From Blastopirellula sp. J2-11 (GTDB lineage Bacteria; Planctomycetota; Planctomycetia; Pirellulales; Pirellulaceae), in NCBI RefSeq assembly GCF_024584705.1, contig NZ_CP097384.1, forward strand, positions 1,240,001 to 1,304,000: DNA of 64,000 nucleotides, in the 5' to 3' direction. Of this stretch, positions 34,461 to 43,642 are shown in pieces; positions within the stretch are counted from its first letter, which is position 1; the number at the start of each line of letters is the position of its first letter. The position numbers were made by a program, and so were the translations under genes. The notes beneath the pieces are model-generated. The model had not been told where the DNA came from. It saw only the letters and a program-made list of their open reading frames with translations, and did no database searches.

Positions 34461-35978
34461 TTATTCTCCAGCTTGACCAAATCGCGAAGGATATTCCTGA
34501 CGGAGGATATCGCTCATAAGCTCGACAGTTCTGACGAGTCGCTCTTCTGCATATCCGGTAAATCCGAGAAGCAATGCGCCGCGTTCGTGCGGGCGCAAGC
34601 AATAGTGGGACAACGGCGGAGCCATGATTCCATGCTCGGCAAGTAGTGTTGTCACCGAAACATCGGAGATCCCCGGCGGCAGCCAACCCAGGACATGCAT
34701 GCCTGCATCATTGGCGCCTATCTCCATGAACCCTTCCAGGTTCGCTTTGATCGCGTTCTGTAAGGTTTGCCTGCGATCGGAGTAAAGTGTCCGCATTTTG
34801 CGAATGTGTTGGTCGAAATATCCCTCTTTAAGAAAGTCAGATAGGACCGCCTGATCAAAATAAGAGGGGCCGCGATCGACCAAAGAACGTTCGGCTTGGA
34901 ACGCCTCTAAGAGCGATGGAGGGAGTACTAGATATCCAAGCCGCAATGCAGGAGAAAAGACCTTGCTAAACGTTCCCAGGTAAAGAACTCGCCCCAATTC
35001 ATCGAGGCCTTGCAGCGCTGTTGAGGGGCGCCCAGCGTAGCGATATTCGCTGATGTAATCATCTTCGATAATGCATCCGTTCTCACGGTTCGCCCATTCC
35101 AGCATTTCCAGTCTTCGCGACAAACTCATCACGGCGCCAAGTGGGTATTGATGCGAAGGAGTGACATACGCCAGGCGAGCGTTGGGATTGGCTCGGCGAG
35201 CCGCTTCGAGATTAAATCCCTCGGCATCGATGGGGACCGGAATCAGGGTTGCGCCGGCGGCGGAAAGAGAAAACTGCGCGCGCAGATATCCAGGATCTTC
35301 GATCCAAACTGGATCGCCAGGATCAATCAGAACTTGGGCAATCAGAGCAAGCGCATGCTGCGTACTAGAAACGACAACGACTTGATCCGCTTCGCAGTGG
35401 ACGTCGCGTGACACGCGCAAATGGCGGGCAATTTCTTCACGAAGCGGTCGGAACCCAAACGGTTCGTTCTGTACGAGACTACTCGACGACATGGATCGCC
35501 AGCGGCGGGAAGTTAACCGACGCCAGATAGCGATCGGAAACGTCTCTAGTGCAGAAACGCCAGGTCGAAATGGATGCGGTTGATCGACCAACTGGCGACG
35601 CATCTGATACTGTCCCAGCATTTGCTGTCCACGTTTCGACAGTTCGATGGGGCGTCGATCCTTGGGAGGCAGGTCTTTCTTGGTGGGCAGCTTTCCATCC
35701 ACACGTAGGAAACGATCTGGTTGAAGCTCGCAGGTGAACGTGCCTGAACCCATCTGCGATTGAAGATAACCTTCGGCGGTCAGATTTTCGAACGCCAACA
35801 CGACCGTCGAGCGAGAAACTGACCACATTTCCGCCAATGCGCGGGTGGACGGCAGCTTTGTTTGCGGTGCGATCCGCCCACTTAGGATTGCGTCTCGGAT
35901 ACCAAAGTAAATCTGAACATGGAGCGGATGATGGGAATCATTGTCGAGCGACAACGAGAGTTGGCTGGGTACGAACAT
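34461..35978 (-). CDS. MocR/PdxR-type regulator (GntR helix-turn-helix fused to an aminotransferase domain)
   Basis: The 505-residue protein has an N-terminal GntR winged helix (residues 15-85, with LPSTRALAEMWSVSRSTVVL and GYLQSQMGSGTF). A fold-type I aminotransferase domain follows (about 120-490). GTFSKVFSPALRLGY contains the lysine that should hold PLP, and EDDYISEYRY the Asp and Tyr near the cofactor. MocR proteins usually control genes for amino acids, GABA, taurine or vitamin B6 and are often divergent from their targets. Here it is divergent from an SDF symporter and an M29/NicX-like gene. The start at 35978 is chosen because the HTH domain would otherwise be preceded by 47 unstructured residues. 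Confidence 0.9.
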   Translation of the reverse strand: MFVPSQLSLSLDNDSHHPLHVQIYFGIRDAILSGRIAPQTKLPSTRALAEMWSVSRSTVVLAFENLTAEGYLQSQMGSGTFTCELQPDRFLRVDGKLPTKKDLPPKDRRPIELSKRGQQMLGQYQMRRQLVDQPHPFRPGVSALETFPIAIWRRLTSRRWRSMSSSSLVQNEPFGFRPLREEIARHLRVSRDVHCEADQVVVVSSTQHALALIAQVLIDPGDPVWIEDPGYLRAQFSLSAAGATLIPVPIDAEGFNLEAARRANPNARLAYVTPSHQYPLGAVMSLSRRLEMLEWANRENGCIIEDDYISEYRYAGRPSTALQGLDELGRVLYLGTFSKVFSPALRLGYLVLPPSLLEAFQAERSLVDRGPSYFDQAVLSDFLKEGYFDQHIRKMRTLYSDRRQTLQNAIKANLEGFMEIGANDAGMHVLGWLPPGISDVSVTTLLAEHGIMAPPLSHYCLRPHERGALLLGFTGYAEERLVRTVELMSDILRQEYPSRFGQAGE

Positions 35979-36200
35979 GGAATAGCCTTTTGAGGAAAGC
36001 CGAACGCCGTTAGCCAAGCGAAGAATCGATCGCGAACGATAATTGGTATGGTCAACTATCTCTGAATTGGCACTTGAGACAAAACCAGTACAGTTTAACC
36101 TTACATTCACGGGTCGCACAAACCAAGTTCGTTTTCACGTTGGCGACTCCAGTTCAAGAGACTGCGGCCACTCGAGCCGCAGCGAGTTGAACGTACCCGA
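35979..36200. promoter_or_regulatory. Divergent control region between the MocR regulator and the SDF symporter
   Basis: The 222-bp region is the only DNA between the regulator and the genes it probably controls. The direct repeat AATTGG occurs at 36041-36046 and 36065-36070, 24 bp apart, and is followed by an AT-rich stretch up to about 36105. MocR proteins commonly bind direct repeats, so this is a candidate operator, but the match is short and the call is inference. Confidence 0.4.
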
Positions 36201-37508
36201 TTGTCTTTCCAACAAAAGGAATGGCAATTAGCACATGGGAACTGCACTTTGAATGCTTCATCGTTCAGCAAGTTGAGTCCACAGAATCCACTGAAGATTC
36301 CGCCTTATATGTGGACGATAGTGGCGCTGACCGGTGGAATCATTCTCGGCGCCTGGTTTCCTGGAAACCTTGCCCCCGTGGCCAGTCTGGCGTCACAGGC
36401 GGTCCGCTTGTTCGTGTTGCTTGCGCCGCTACTGATTCTGGTGGCGCTGGCCCCGGCGATCGCACGACTCTGCCGAACAGGTCGCGCCAGCAGTTTGGCC
36501 GGGCGAGTGATCGGATGGTATTTGTTGACGTCGATTGCGGCCGGTTTGCTGGGCGCTTGCGTTTCGGCGTTGCTATTCAACATTCCTGTCACCAGCAGCG
36601 AGTCGGGAATGCTGGACGATGCGTTGCAATTACTTCGCACAACGTTGTCCCAAACCGATGCGTCGTGGCCTGTCATAGCGATCGTTCTCGCATTTATCGC
36701 CGGGATCATCGGCGGAAAATGGGATCTTGCTTTTCGTGCGTTGGAGTGGTCGAACCGCATGTTCACCGCTTCTAGTCGCGGCCTTTACTACGTCATTGTG
36801 CCGTTCGTGTTCTGCTTAGGAACCTCGATCGGGATCCGTTTTGGCGCCAAGATCGGCATGACGACTTACCTGACGATATCGTTCTATACGGCCGCACTTT
36901 GCTTGCTATGGTCCTGCATTTATCTCCTCTTCTTGAAGTGGTTCGCGCGAGAATCGATCTGGGAGGTGATCACTCGGTACTATCTTCCGGTCGCGGTCGT
37001 CGCGGCGGGCACGTGCTCTTCGATCGCGACCCTGCCTTTTAATCTTGATAGCTCGCGCCGGTATGGCGTGTCGCCAGAAGTTTCCAGCTTCGTTATTCCT
37101 TTCGGCTCGATTGTCAATATGGACGCCAGCGTAATCGCCTACATCGCTTATGCGCCCTTCGTGCTCACTCACGTCTTTAACTATCCCTTGAGTTGGACGG
37201 TTTTGTTGATTGCGTGGCCGGCGATTGTGCTGTTCACAATCAGCGCTCCGGGACTGCCTGCGGGAATGGGAACGGCATTGTGGAGCGCAACGTTGTTTGC
37301 GTCGCTGCTGGGATTGGAGGGGGACGCGAAGATCGAATTTATCGAAACCTGGATCGCGTTGTCGGGTGGAATTCCAGACATGCTGCGAACCGCAACAAAC
37401 TGCACCTCGGACGGGTTTACGGCAATCCTTTTCAATCATTGGAGCGACGGCGAATTGGCGTCTGAGCCGGTAGCCGTTGTTCCCCAGCAGAGAGAAGCAA
37501 ATGCTTAA
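36201..37508 (+). CDS. Dicarboxylate/amino acid:cation symporter (SDF family)
   Basis: The product, about 430 residues in the longest reading, belongs to the SDF/DAACS family (GltP, DctA). It shows the hairpin motif CSSIATLPFN, the sodium and substrate motif GSIVNMDAS, and IPDMLRTATNCTSDG near the end. It should import dicarboxylates or acidic and neutral amino acids with Na+ or H+. The family's usual NMDGT reads NMDAS and RT..N.GD reads RTATNCTSDG, so the substrate may differ from that of GltP. The start is uncertain: TTG at 36201, TTG at 36250 or ATG at 36309. The stop overlaps the next gene by 8 bp. Confidence 0.85.
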   Translation: MSFQQKEWQLAHGNCTLNASSFSKLSPQNPLKIPPYMWTIVALTGGIILGAWFPGNLAPVASLASQAVRLFVLLAPLLILVALAPAIARLCRTGRASSLAGRVIGWYLLTSIAAGLLGACVSALLFNIPVTSSESGMLDDALQLLRTTLSQTDASWPVIAIVLAFIAGIIGGKWDLAFRALEWSNRMFTASSRGLYYVIVPFVFCLGTSIGIRFGAKIGMTTYLTISFYTAALCLLWSCIYLLFLKWFARESIWEVITRYYLPVAVVAAGTCSSIATLPFNLDSSRRYGVSPEVSSFVIPFGSIVNMDASVIAYIAYAPFVLTHVFNYPLSWTVLLIAWPAIVLFTISAPGLPAGMGTALWSATLFASLLGLEGDAKIEFIETWIALSGGIPDMLRTATNCTSDGFTAILFNHWSDGELASEPVAVVPQQREANA

Positions 37509-38502
37509 CGAAGTTACAGACAAAATTGTGAACGTGGATCAAGCGCGATCTGCCGGAGCCAAGAAGCTGGTCGAAGTCAACGGTCGAGTTCAGCCTGGCA
37601 ATCGTGTTGTCGTCGTTACGGACGGAACCATGCCTCAGATTGCTAGCGATATTGTCCACGCCGCTACTGGACGAGGAGCCAGGGTGTCTTTGATGGAGAT
37701 GCCGGAAAGAGGATGCGATGGGCAAGAGCCGCCAGGAGATATCGCCGCAGAGATGAAGTTGGCGGACGTCATCTTTTCGCCGGTGCGTCGATCGATCACG
37801 CATACCCGAGCGATGCGAGCCGCCTTGGACGCCGGCGCCCGAGCGATCTTGATGACGGCCTATACGCCCGACGTGATGAAAAGCGCTGCACTGTTGGAGA
37901 CCGATTTCGAGGCTCAAATCGACGTCTGTCGTCGCGTTGGAAAAGCGTTCACGGAAGGGAAAGAGTTACGGCTACGTTCCCCCCACGGAACGGATCTCCG
38001 GTTTTCGATTGCAGGACGCGTCGCCAACGTATTAACGGCGATACCTTCCCCAGGCGAACTCGCGCCGGTCCCGACGATCGAAGTCAATGTTGTTCCCGTT
38101 TATCAAACAGCGGTGGGGCGATTGGTCGCCGACGCCAGCGTTCCTTACCTGGGAATTGGCGTTTTAACCTCGCCGATTACTTGTGAGATCGCCGACGGAT
38201 ACATCCAGTCCATTCAAGGTGGCGAGCAAGCGGAAAGACTGCGAAATGATCTAGAGTCGCACCGCGATCGCAACTGCTTTAACGTCGCCGAACTAGGAGT
38301 CGGATTAAATCCGCATGCCGAACTGACCGGCGTCATGCTTGAAGACGAAGGGGTTCTGGGAACGATCCATATTGGAATCGGAACCAGCCTGACGTTGGGC
38401 GGAGAAATCACTGCGCCGACTCACTACGACCTGCTAATGTGGCATCCGCAAATTGAAGTGGATGGCCAATTGATCATCGATAACCGCAAAATATTACTGT
38501 AG
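37501..38502 (+). CDS. M29 family metallopeptidase/NicX-like protein
   Basis: The 333-residue protein matches the M29 superfamily, which includes aminopeptidase T and the ring-cleaving iron enzyme NicX (2,5-dihydroxypyridine dioxygenase). Visible parts are RSPHGTDLRF, ITCEIADGYIQSIQGG, the ELGVGLNPHAELTG segment, and GTIHIGIG with a later PTHYD, which bring the acidic and histidine metal ligands. The spacing is closer to the NicX-like group than to aminopeptidase T, so either a peptidase or a ring-opening enzyme is possible. It overlaps the symporter gene by 8 bp, so the transported compound or a product of it is its likely substrate. Confidence 0.78.
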   Translation: MLNEVTDKIVNVDQARSAGAKKLVEVNGRVQPGNRVVVVTDGTMPQIASDIVHAATGRGARVSLMEMPERGCDGQEPPGDIAAEMKLADVIFSPVRRSITHTRAMRAALDAGARAILMTAYTPDVMKSAALLETDFEAQIDVCRRVGKAFTEGKELRLRSPHGTDLRFSIAGRVANVLTAIPSPGELAPVPTIEVNVVPVYQTAVGRLVADASVPYLGIGVLTSPITCEIADGYIQSIQGGEQAERLRNDLESHRDRNCFNVAELGVGLNPHAELTGVMLEDEGVLGTIHIGIGTSLTLGGEITAPTHYDLLMWHPQIEVDGQLIIDNRKILL

Positions 38503-38734
38503 GAGCAAGGAAATCCGGGAGTTGGCCTCCCTGAACAGAATCGGAAAACTTTGTTGGAACAAGAGAAGCGGATCCGAAGAGAAGTGGCGTCGAAAAACTA
38601 GGTCAATCACAAGTAGATTCGACTCCCGTGCCGCATCAACGCGACGCGTGAATCCCAGAACTGAGCGGCCTTGCTTTTTCGATTTCTCATCATGCATTGA
38701 TCTATTTTTATCTCTATTCATCGAGGAAACAAAA

Positions 38735-39676
38735 ATGCACATGCAACGCTCTCGAAGAACACGTGGTTTTACCTTAGTCGAATTATTGGTCGTCATTGCG
38801 ATCATCGGAGTATTGATCGCGCTGCTTTTGCCCGCGGTGCAACAGGCTCGTGAAGCCGCACGCCGCATGTCCTGTCAGAACAATCTCAAGCAAATTGGAC
38901 TGGGACTTCACAACTACCATGACACGTACCTGAAGTTTCCGGCCGGACGCTATGAAGACAGCAATGTCAAAACCCAATTGGGTTGGGGGGCGATGATCCT
39001 GCCGTTTCTAGAGCAAACGGCGCTGTTCGATTCAATCCAGGCGAACGGCGGAATGACGGTTGACGACACCTGGGATACGCTTCCCGCTGTTCAAGCTGAC
39101 GCGCGGAACGTGTTGGAGATGTTTATTTGTCCGTCCGACATCGGCGGCGGACTCAACGAACATCCCTATATGCTTGGCGTAGCGGATGATCCTTCCTCTG
39201 CATATGGAAAATCGAACTACGTAGGGATCGCAGGCGCGTCCAATTTCGATGACACCGAAGATCTCGACGGAGTCTTTCAGCACAGTTTTAGTCCGGTACA
39301 GCATGCACGGTTCGCTGATATCACCGATGGAACAAGCCACACCATGATCGTTGGAGAGCGATGCTCGCTGCCAGGAGTCGGAATCCCCGCTAATCAAGGG
39401 AAAGCTTACCGCGCCTCTATTTGGATCGGCGATCGAAATGTGGGACCTGGAGGATCGAGCTCAATGGATGTTTTGACGCGCATGGATCGAGCGGCTGACA
39501 ACGTGCAGTATACGATCTTCGGCGTAAATAACTTGTGTCTAACCAGCGTGCATCCAGGCGGCCTGCAAATGTTGTCGGGAGATGGTCACGTCAGTTTCGT
39601 GAGTGAGAACATTGACCTGCGTGTCTATGCCGGACTCGGGACAATGGCGGGGGCGGAAGTTTCCCAGCCCTATTAA
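38735..39676 (+). CDS. DUF1559 pseudopilin-like protein
   Basis: The 313-residue product has the leader [17 protein letters not shown], the QQAREAARR motif, and the ending HPGGLQMLSGDGHVSFV (H-X9-DG form). A GAGGAAA site 7 bases before the ATG decides the start; the frame is open 71 codons earlier without a leader. It is followed by a small lipoprotein gene, as with the other DUF1559 genes in the window, and then by the M14 carboxypeptidase gene. Confidence 0.92.
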   Translation: MHMQRSRRTRGFTLVELLVVIAIIGVLIALLLPAVQQAREAARRMSCQNNLKQIGLGLHNYHDTYLKFPAGRYEDSNVKTQLGWGAMILPFLEQTALFDSIQANGGMTVDDTWDTLPAVQADARNVLEMFICPSDIGGGLNEHPYMLGVADDPSSAYGKSNYVGIAGASNFDDTEDLDGVFQHSFSPVQHARFADITDGTSHTMIVGERCSLPGVGIPANQGKAYRASIWIGDRNVGPGGSSSMDVLTRMDRAADNVQYTIFGVNNLCLTSVHPGGLQMLSGDGHVSFVSENIDLRVYAGLGTMAGAEVSQPY

Positions 39677-39813
39677 TTGGCCAAATTTCATAAGGCTCCC
39701 ACCAAAACGCAGTCTTCCAACGCCGCGATCTTCATCCTCAGATCGATCGCGGCTTGCGGCGGCGTCGATGCAGGAGACCACCAAGTCCTTTTCCACTGTC
39801 GAGGCTATATATC

Positions 39814-40242
39814 ATGTTTGTTTTCTTAATCCGACTCGCCCTTTTTCATAGTCTTTTTGCGGTCATTGGCCTGATCGTCGGTTGCAGCGGCCAAGCTTCC
39901 GATCAGCCCGACCTGGGGCGGGTTACCGGTCGCGTGTTGATGGATAACGAACCTTTGGCCGGGTACACGATCACCTATACGCCCAGCACCGGCAGGCCCG
40001 CTTTCTCCGTGATCGATTCGGACGGTCAGTATGACCTTAACTACATCCGAAATACGAAAGGCGCCAAAGTCGGACCCAATAAGGTCACGGTTACTTGGGT
40101 GGACTTCGGTGGGGGAAGTGATGGAGGCGATCCGCCGGTGAAGAAAATAAAAATCCCCAAGAGATATTCGACCGAATCTGAATTGTCAGTCGACGTCAAA
40201 CCGGGCGCCAATACTTTTGACTTCGATCTGAATTCGAAATGA
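39814..40242 (+). CDS. Small lipoprotein of the DUF1559-linked type
   Basis: The 142-residue product has a hydrophobic signal and lipobox IVGC near residue 26. VTGRVLMDNEPLAGYTITY follows, and the ending is NTFDFDLNSK, the same layout as the other three lipoproteins of this type. A GAGG site precedes the ATG. A perfect hairpin (GCGGCGC/GCGCCGC, 40243-40260) begins right after the stop; it has no T-run. The M14 gene starts 90 bp downstream. Confidence 0.8.
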   Translation: MFVFLIRLALFHSLFAVIGLIVGCSGQASDQPDLGRVTGRVLMDNEPLAGYTITYTPSTGRPAFSVIDSDGQYDLNYIRNTKGAKVGPNKVTVTWVDFGGGSDGGDPPVKKIKIPKRYSTESELSVDVKPGANTFDFDLNSK

Positions 40243-40260
40243 GCGGCGCGGCAGCGCCGC
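40243..40260. repeat. GC-rich hairpin directly after a lipoprotein stop codon
   Basis: GCGGCGC at 40243-40249 pairs perfectly with GCGCCGC at 40254-40260 around four bases. No T-run follows, so it is more likely a transcript-stabilising or attenuating stem than a simple terminator. Confidence 0.65.
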
Positions 40261-40332
40261 GAAGATGCAAATTTTCCATGAACCGATCCCAACTTGATAA
40301 CACCTCTTCCTTTCCTACCAGGTCTTAAATCC

Positions 40333-41538
40333 ATGTATCGAATACTCACCTTCTCAAACGCTATTGTGTTCATCCTGTTCGCATGCCAAGCGACGTTCGC
40401 CGCGGAACCAAAAGTGACGATCAATTCCGACTTTCCAGGCGGCAATATTGTCGTCGTCGAAAATCGGGGAGCCGAGATCGAGGTCAAACCTCGTTTGGAT
40501 GGAGGACGCGATTGGTTTTATTGGTGCTTTGAAGCCACGGCGGAAACGCCAGGTAAGGTGACGTTTAACTTTCCGCCCGCGTTGGCTAAGCACAAAAACG
40601 GAGCAGTCGGCCATCAGGGACCGGCCGTAAGCACCGATGGCGGATCCAATTGGCGATGGATGGGGAATGATACTGCGATCGTTCAAGGACGCTCTTTCAC
40701 CTACACCTTCAAAGAAGCTGGCGAAAGCGTTCGTTTGGCCGTCACGATTCCCTATGTGCAAACAACCTTCGAGGACTTTGCGAAACGACATGCGGATAAT
40801 CCAAATTTCAAAACGAGCATTTTGAACCGGACTCCAAAGGGGCGGAATGTCGAACTCGTACAGATCGGTGAAGAGCATCCTCAGGCGACGGCGGTGCTCT
40901 TTACGGGGCGCCATCACGCGTGCGAAACGATCGCCAGCTACTTCTTGGAAGGAGTCATGGAAGAAGCGATGTCCGACTCTCCCGCAGGGGTCGCATTTCG
41001 CGAGAAATACGTCCTCTATGTGGTTCCTTTCGTCGACAAAGATGGGTGTGAAGATGGGGATCAGGGAAAAGGTCGAACTCCGCACGACCACAATCGAGAT
41101 TACGGTCCCAAATCGATCTATCCAACAGTTCAGGCGATCATGGAGCTTGGGGAATACAAAAATGTTTGCGCCTCGATCGATTTTCACTGCCCGACGCTCG
41201 TTTACCCTGATCATCAAGTTATCTATTTTGCGGGGCCCACCGATTTGCCGGCTCACAACCATGATGCGGTAAAACAGCTTGCGAAAAACATCAAATCCGA
41301 GCTTCCCAAGGGGAGCCCCGCAGGACCATTGGTCTGGATGAAAAAGACGGATGACGAGCGAAAGACTCATAACAACGGCCACTTCGCACTGCGCCCCGAT
41401 TGCCTGATTGCAGCGACGATTGAAGTACCGTTCGCGCCCAAGAACACGGTCATGACGCAGGATGCGATTCGTTCTTATGGCAAGGCGATGCTGCGAGCAT
41501 GGAATGTGACTGACTTTGCCGCAATCAAGACGAAGTAG
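40333..41538 (+). CDS. Secreted M14 zinc carboxypeptidase-like protein
   Basis: The 401-residue product has a signal peptide (residues 1-21, TFAAEP) and an N-terminal beta domain of about 115 residues. An M14 carboxypeptidase domain follows, with zinc ligands in GRHHACETIAS (His and Glu, HxxE type) and the later His in DFHCPT. DHNRDY supplies the conserved Asn-Arg pair for substrate carboxylate binding, and a late IEVPF Glu is the likely catalytic residue. The same N-terminal domain plus M14 layout is seen in M14 group 6-like enzymes, some of which act on peptidoglycan or peptides. It lies between a DUF1559/lipoprotein pair and a FAD oxidoreductase. Confidence 0.85.
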   Translation: MYRILTFSNAIVFILFACQATFAAEPKVTINSDFPGGNIVVVENRGAEIEVKPRLDGGRDWFYWCFEATAETPGKVTFNFPPALAKHKNGAVGHQGPAVSTDGGSNWRWMGNDTAIVQGRSFTYTFKEAGESVRLAVTIPYVQTTFEDFAKRHADNPNFKTSILNRTPKGRNVELVQIGEEHPQATAVLFTGRHHACETIASYFLEGVMEEAMSDSPAGVAFREKYVLYVVPFVDKDGCEDGDQGKGRTPHDHNRDYGPKSIYPTVQAIMELGEYKNVCASIDFHCPTLVYPDHQVIYFAGPTDLPAHNHDAVKQLAKNIKSELPKGSPAGPLVWMKKTDDERKTHNNGHFALRPDCLIAATIEVPFAPKNTVMTQDAIRSYGKAMLRAWNVTDFAAIKTK

Positions 41539-41637
41539 GTCGAAAATGGTTCACTTGAACGACTTTAATGCAGCGCCGCCGAAGGAAGCATTGATGTGCG
41601 TTCGATTTCCGAATTCTCGGAAGACCAAGCCAAATCT

Positions 41638-41666
41638 GCCGGAGAGCCGTTGCTTGCTTCTCCGGC
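41638..41666 (+). terminator. Possible weak terminator after the M14 gene
   Basis: GCCGGAGA at 41638-41645 pairs perfectly with TCTCCGGC at 41659-41666. The downstream bases (TTCCTCGTGGTTTTG) give only a weak T-run. It lies 100 bp past the M14 stop and 90 bp before the next gene. Confidence 0.5.
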
Positions 41667-41755
41667 TTCCTCGTGGTTTTGTTCTGATTGGCTAAGCGGT
41701 ATCGCCAATCGCATCTATTAAATTGGCCCCGATATCATCTACAGGGAGATCCTCC

Positions 41756-43642
41756 GTGATTCGACGGAACCAAAGACCGATGCTAACCAACCGCCGCAGC
41801 TTTCTCCGCGTCATCGGGGGAGTTGGAGTAACGACCGCGGTAGCTCCTTCCTATCTCATCGCAGGAAAGTCGAAAACGACGAGCGGAGTGCTCATGGAAG
41901 CTTCGTCCTTTCAAAACGCCGGCGGGTGGAAGCTCGATACGCAGCACTACCAACAGATGGGCGGTAACTATTTACTCGCCCACGGTATGGGGATTCCCGT
42001 TGAGAACGCCGCAACGAAGGTCAAAGTTGGCGCTGCAGGAACATGGCGCTTATGGGTGCGGAATCGCGACTGGTGTAAAGGGCAATGGGAATCACCTGGG
42101 AGATTCCGCGTTCTTATCAACGGGGATGCGTTGCCGCAGGTTTTTGGAGCAGGCGACGAGAAATGGCATTGGCAGTTCGGAGGCGAATTTGAAGTCAAGC
42201 AACCAGGCGAGTTGAACATCGAATTGGAAGATCTGACCGGATTTGACGGACGGTGCGATGCAATCTTCCTGACGCAAGAAGTCGAGCCCTATTTGCCCAA
42301 TTCGGATCTTCAGGAGCTTGCCGCGTGGAAGGATCAGATGTCTGGTCGAGCGGCGTTGGAGGTTTCCTCGACCGATTACGATCTCGTTATTGTTGGTGGA
42401 GGAATGTCTGGCTGCGGAGCGGCCCTGGCCGCCCGATCCAACGGGATGAAGGTCGCACTTGTTCAGGACCGCCCTCTGTTTGGTGGAAATGCGAGTGAAG
42501 AAGTTCGTGTACATACCATCGGAATCCACGGGTATGGAACGGAGATCGTGAAGCAACTTGACACGAAAACGTACAAGAACGGCCATGAAGACGCCATCTT
42601 GGATCAAAAGAAACGTGAAGCGGCGCTGGCTGCATCCGGCGTTGATCTATTTGCCGGCCACATCGCCTGCGGATTAGAAAAGGAAGAGGGGAGAATCGCC
42701 AGCGTCGAAGCACGAGAAGTGAAATCCGGAATCATTCGGCGATTTCGTGCGCCGACGTTCATCGACGCGACTGGGGACGGCTGGTTAGGCTACTGGGGAG
42801 GTGCGGAATATCGTAGCGGTCGCGAAGCGTCAAGTGAGTTTGGCGAGCATTGGGAGAAGCAGGGGGACCTGTGGAGTCCCCAAACACCTGACAATCGCGT
42901 TATGGGGACTTCGGTGCTTTGGAACGCCGAGAGGACGAATGAGCGTCAGAGCTTTCCAGAAGTCCCTTGGGCGCATCCGGTCGCCAAGGAGCATGCAGCG
43001 ATCGGGGGAGAATGGTATTGGGAATATTCCGAGAATGACCTCGATCAGATTGATGATGCCGAACAGATTCGCGATCACATGCTCCGCGCGATCTTTGGTT
43101 CATTCTTCAACGCCAAGCAGCATCCTAAGAATGCCGCTATGCGCTTGAAATGGGTCGCGTTTGTGGGCGGCAAACGGGAGTCGCGACGTTTGATGGGCGA
43201 TTACATTTATACGATGCGCGACGCGGCGGACCGCCGAGAATTTCCTGACGCAGTCGTGGTTGAACGAAGAGAAATTGACTCTCACTATCAACGCAATCTG
43301 ACTGGCGACCCGGTAGATTTTCTTTCCACGGCGATGTTTTATGACACCGGCGGAGATTATTTTGTCCCGTTTCGTGCGCTCTACTCCAAAGACATCTCGA
43401 ACTTGATGATGGCGGGACGCTGCTTTAGTTGTTCGCACATCGGACTGGCTGGTCCGAGAGTGATGAACACTTGTTGCCAAATGGGGATTGCGACGGGATA
43501 TGCGGCTGCTCTTTGCATCAAGTACAAGTGCGAGCCGAGAGAGGTTGCTTCGAAGCATATCACTGAGCTGCGCAGTCTCATTGGGTTTGATTCGGGGAAG
43601 AAGCTTGTCGACAATCCCAGTCATGAGACGAAGAGCCTTTGA
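41756..43642 (+). CDS. Tat-exported FAD-dependent oxidoreductase with an N-terminal beta domain
   Basis: The 628-residue product starts at a GTG placed 7 bases after AGGGAG (41743-41748); this site favours 41756 over the ATG at 41780. A twin-arginine signal follows (NRRSFLRVIGG). Residues 40-175 form a beta-rich domain resembling the carbohydrate-binding-like domains joined to such enzymes. Residues 208-600 form the FAD_oxidored domain, with YDLVIVGGGMSGCG (GGGMSG at 214-219), IDATGDGWLGYWGG and a C-terminal MMAGRCFSCSH. Related proteins oxidise or rearrange sugar and polyol derivatives, but the substrate here is unknown. The stop overlaps the next start (TGATG). Confidence 0.85.
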   Translation: MIRRNQRPMLTNRRSFLRVIGGVGVTTAVAPSYLIAGKSKTTSGVLMEASSFQNAGGWKLDTQHYQQMGGNYLLAHGMGIPVENAATKVKVGAAGTWRLWVRNRDWCKGQWESPGRFRVLINGDALPQVFGAGDEKWHWQFGGEFEVKQPGELNIELEDLTGFDGRCDAIFLTQEVEPYLPNSDLQELAAWKDQMSGRAALEVSSTDYDLVIVGGGMSGCGAALAARSNGMKVALVQDRPLFGGNASEEVRVHTIGIHGYGTEIVKQLDTKTYKNGHEDAILDQKKREAALAASGVDLFAGHIACGLEKEEGRIASVEAREVKSGIIRRFRAPTFIDATGDGWLGYWGGAEYRSGREASSEFGEHWEKQGDLWSPQTPDNRVMGTSVLWNAERTNERQSFPEVPWAHPVAKEHAAIGGEWYWEYSENDLDQIDDAEQIRDHMLRAIFGSFFNAKQHPKNAAMRLKWVAFVGGKRESRRLMGDYIYTMRDAADRREFPDAVVVERREIDSHYQRNLTGDPVDFLSTAMFYDTGGDYFVPFRALYSKDISNLMMAGRCFSCSHIGLAGPRVMNTCCQMGIATGYAAALCIKYKCEPREVASKHITELRSLIGFDSGKKLVDNPSHETKSL

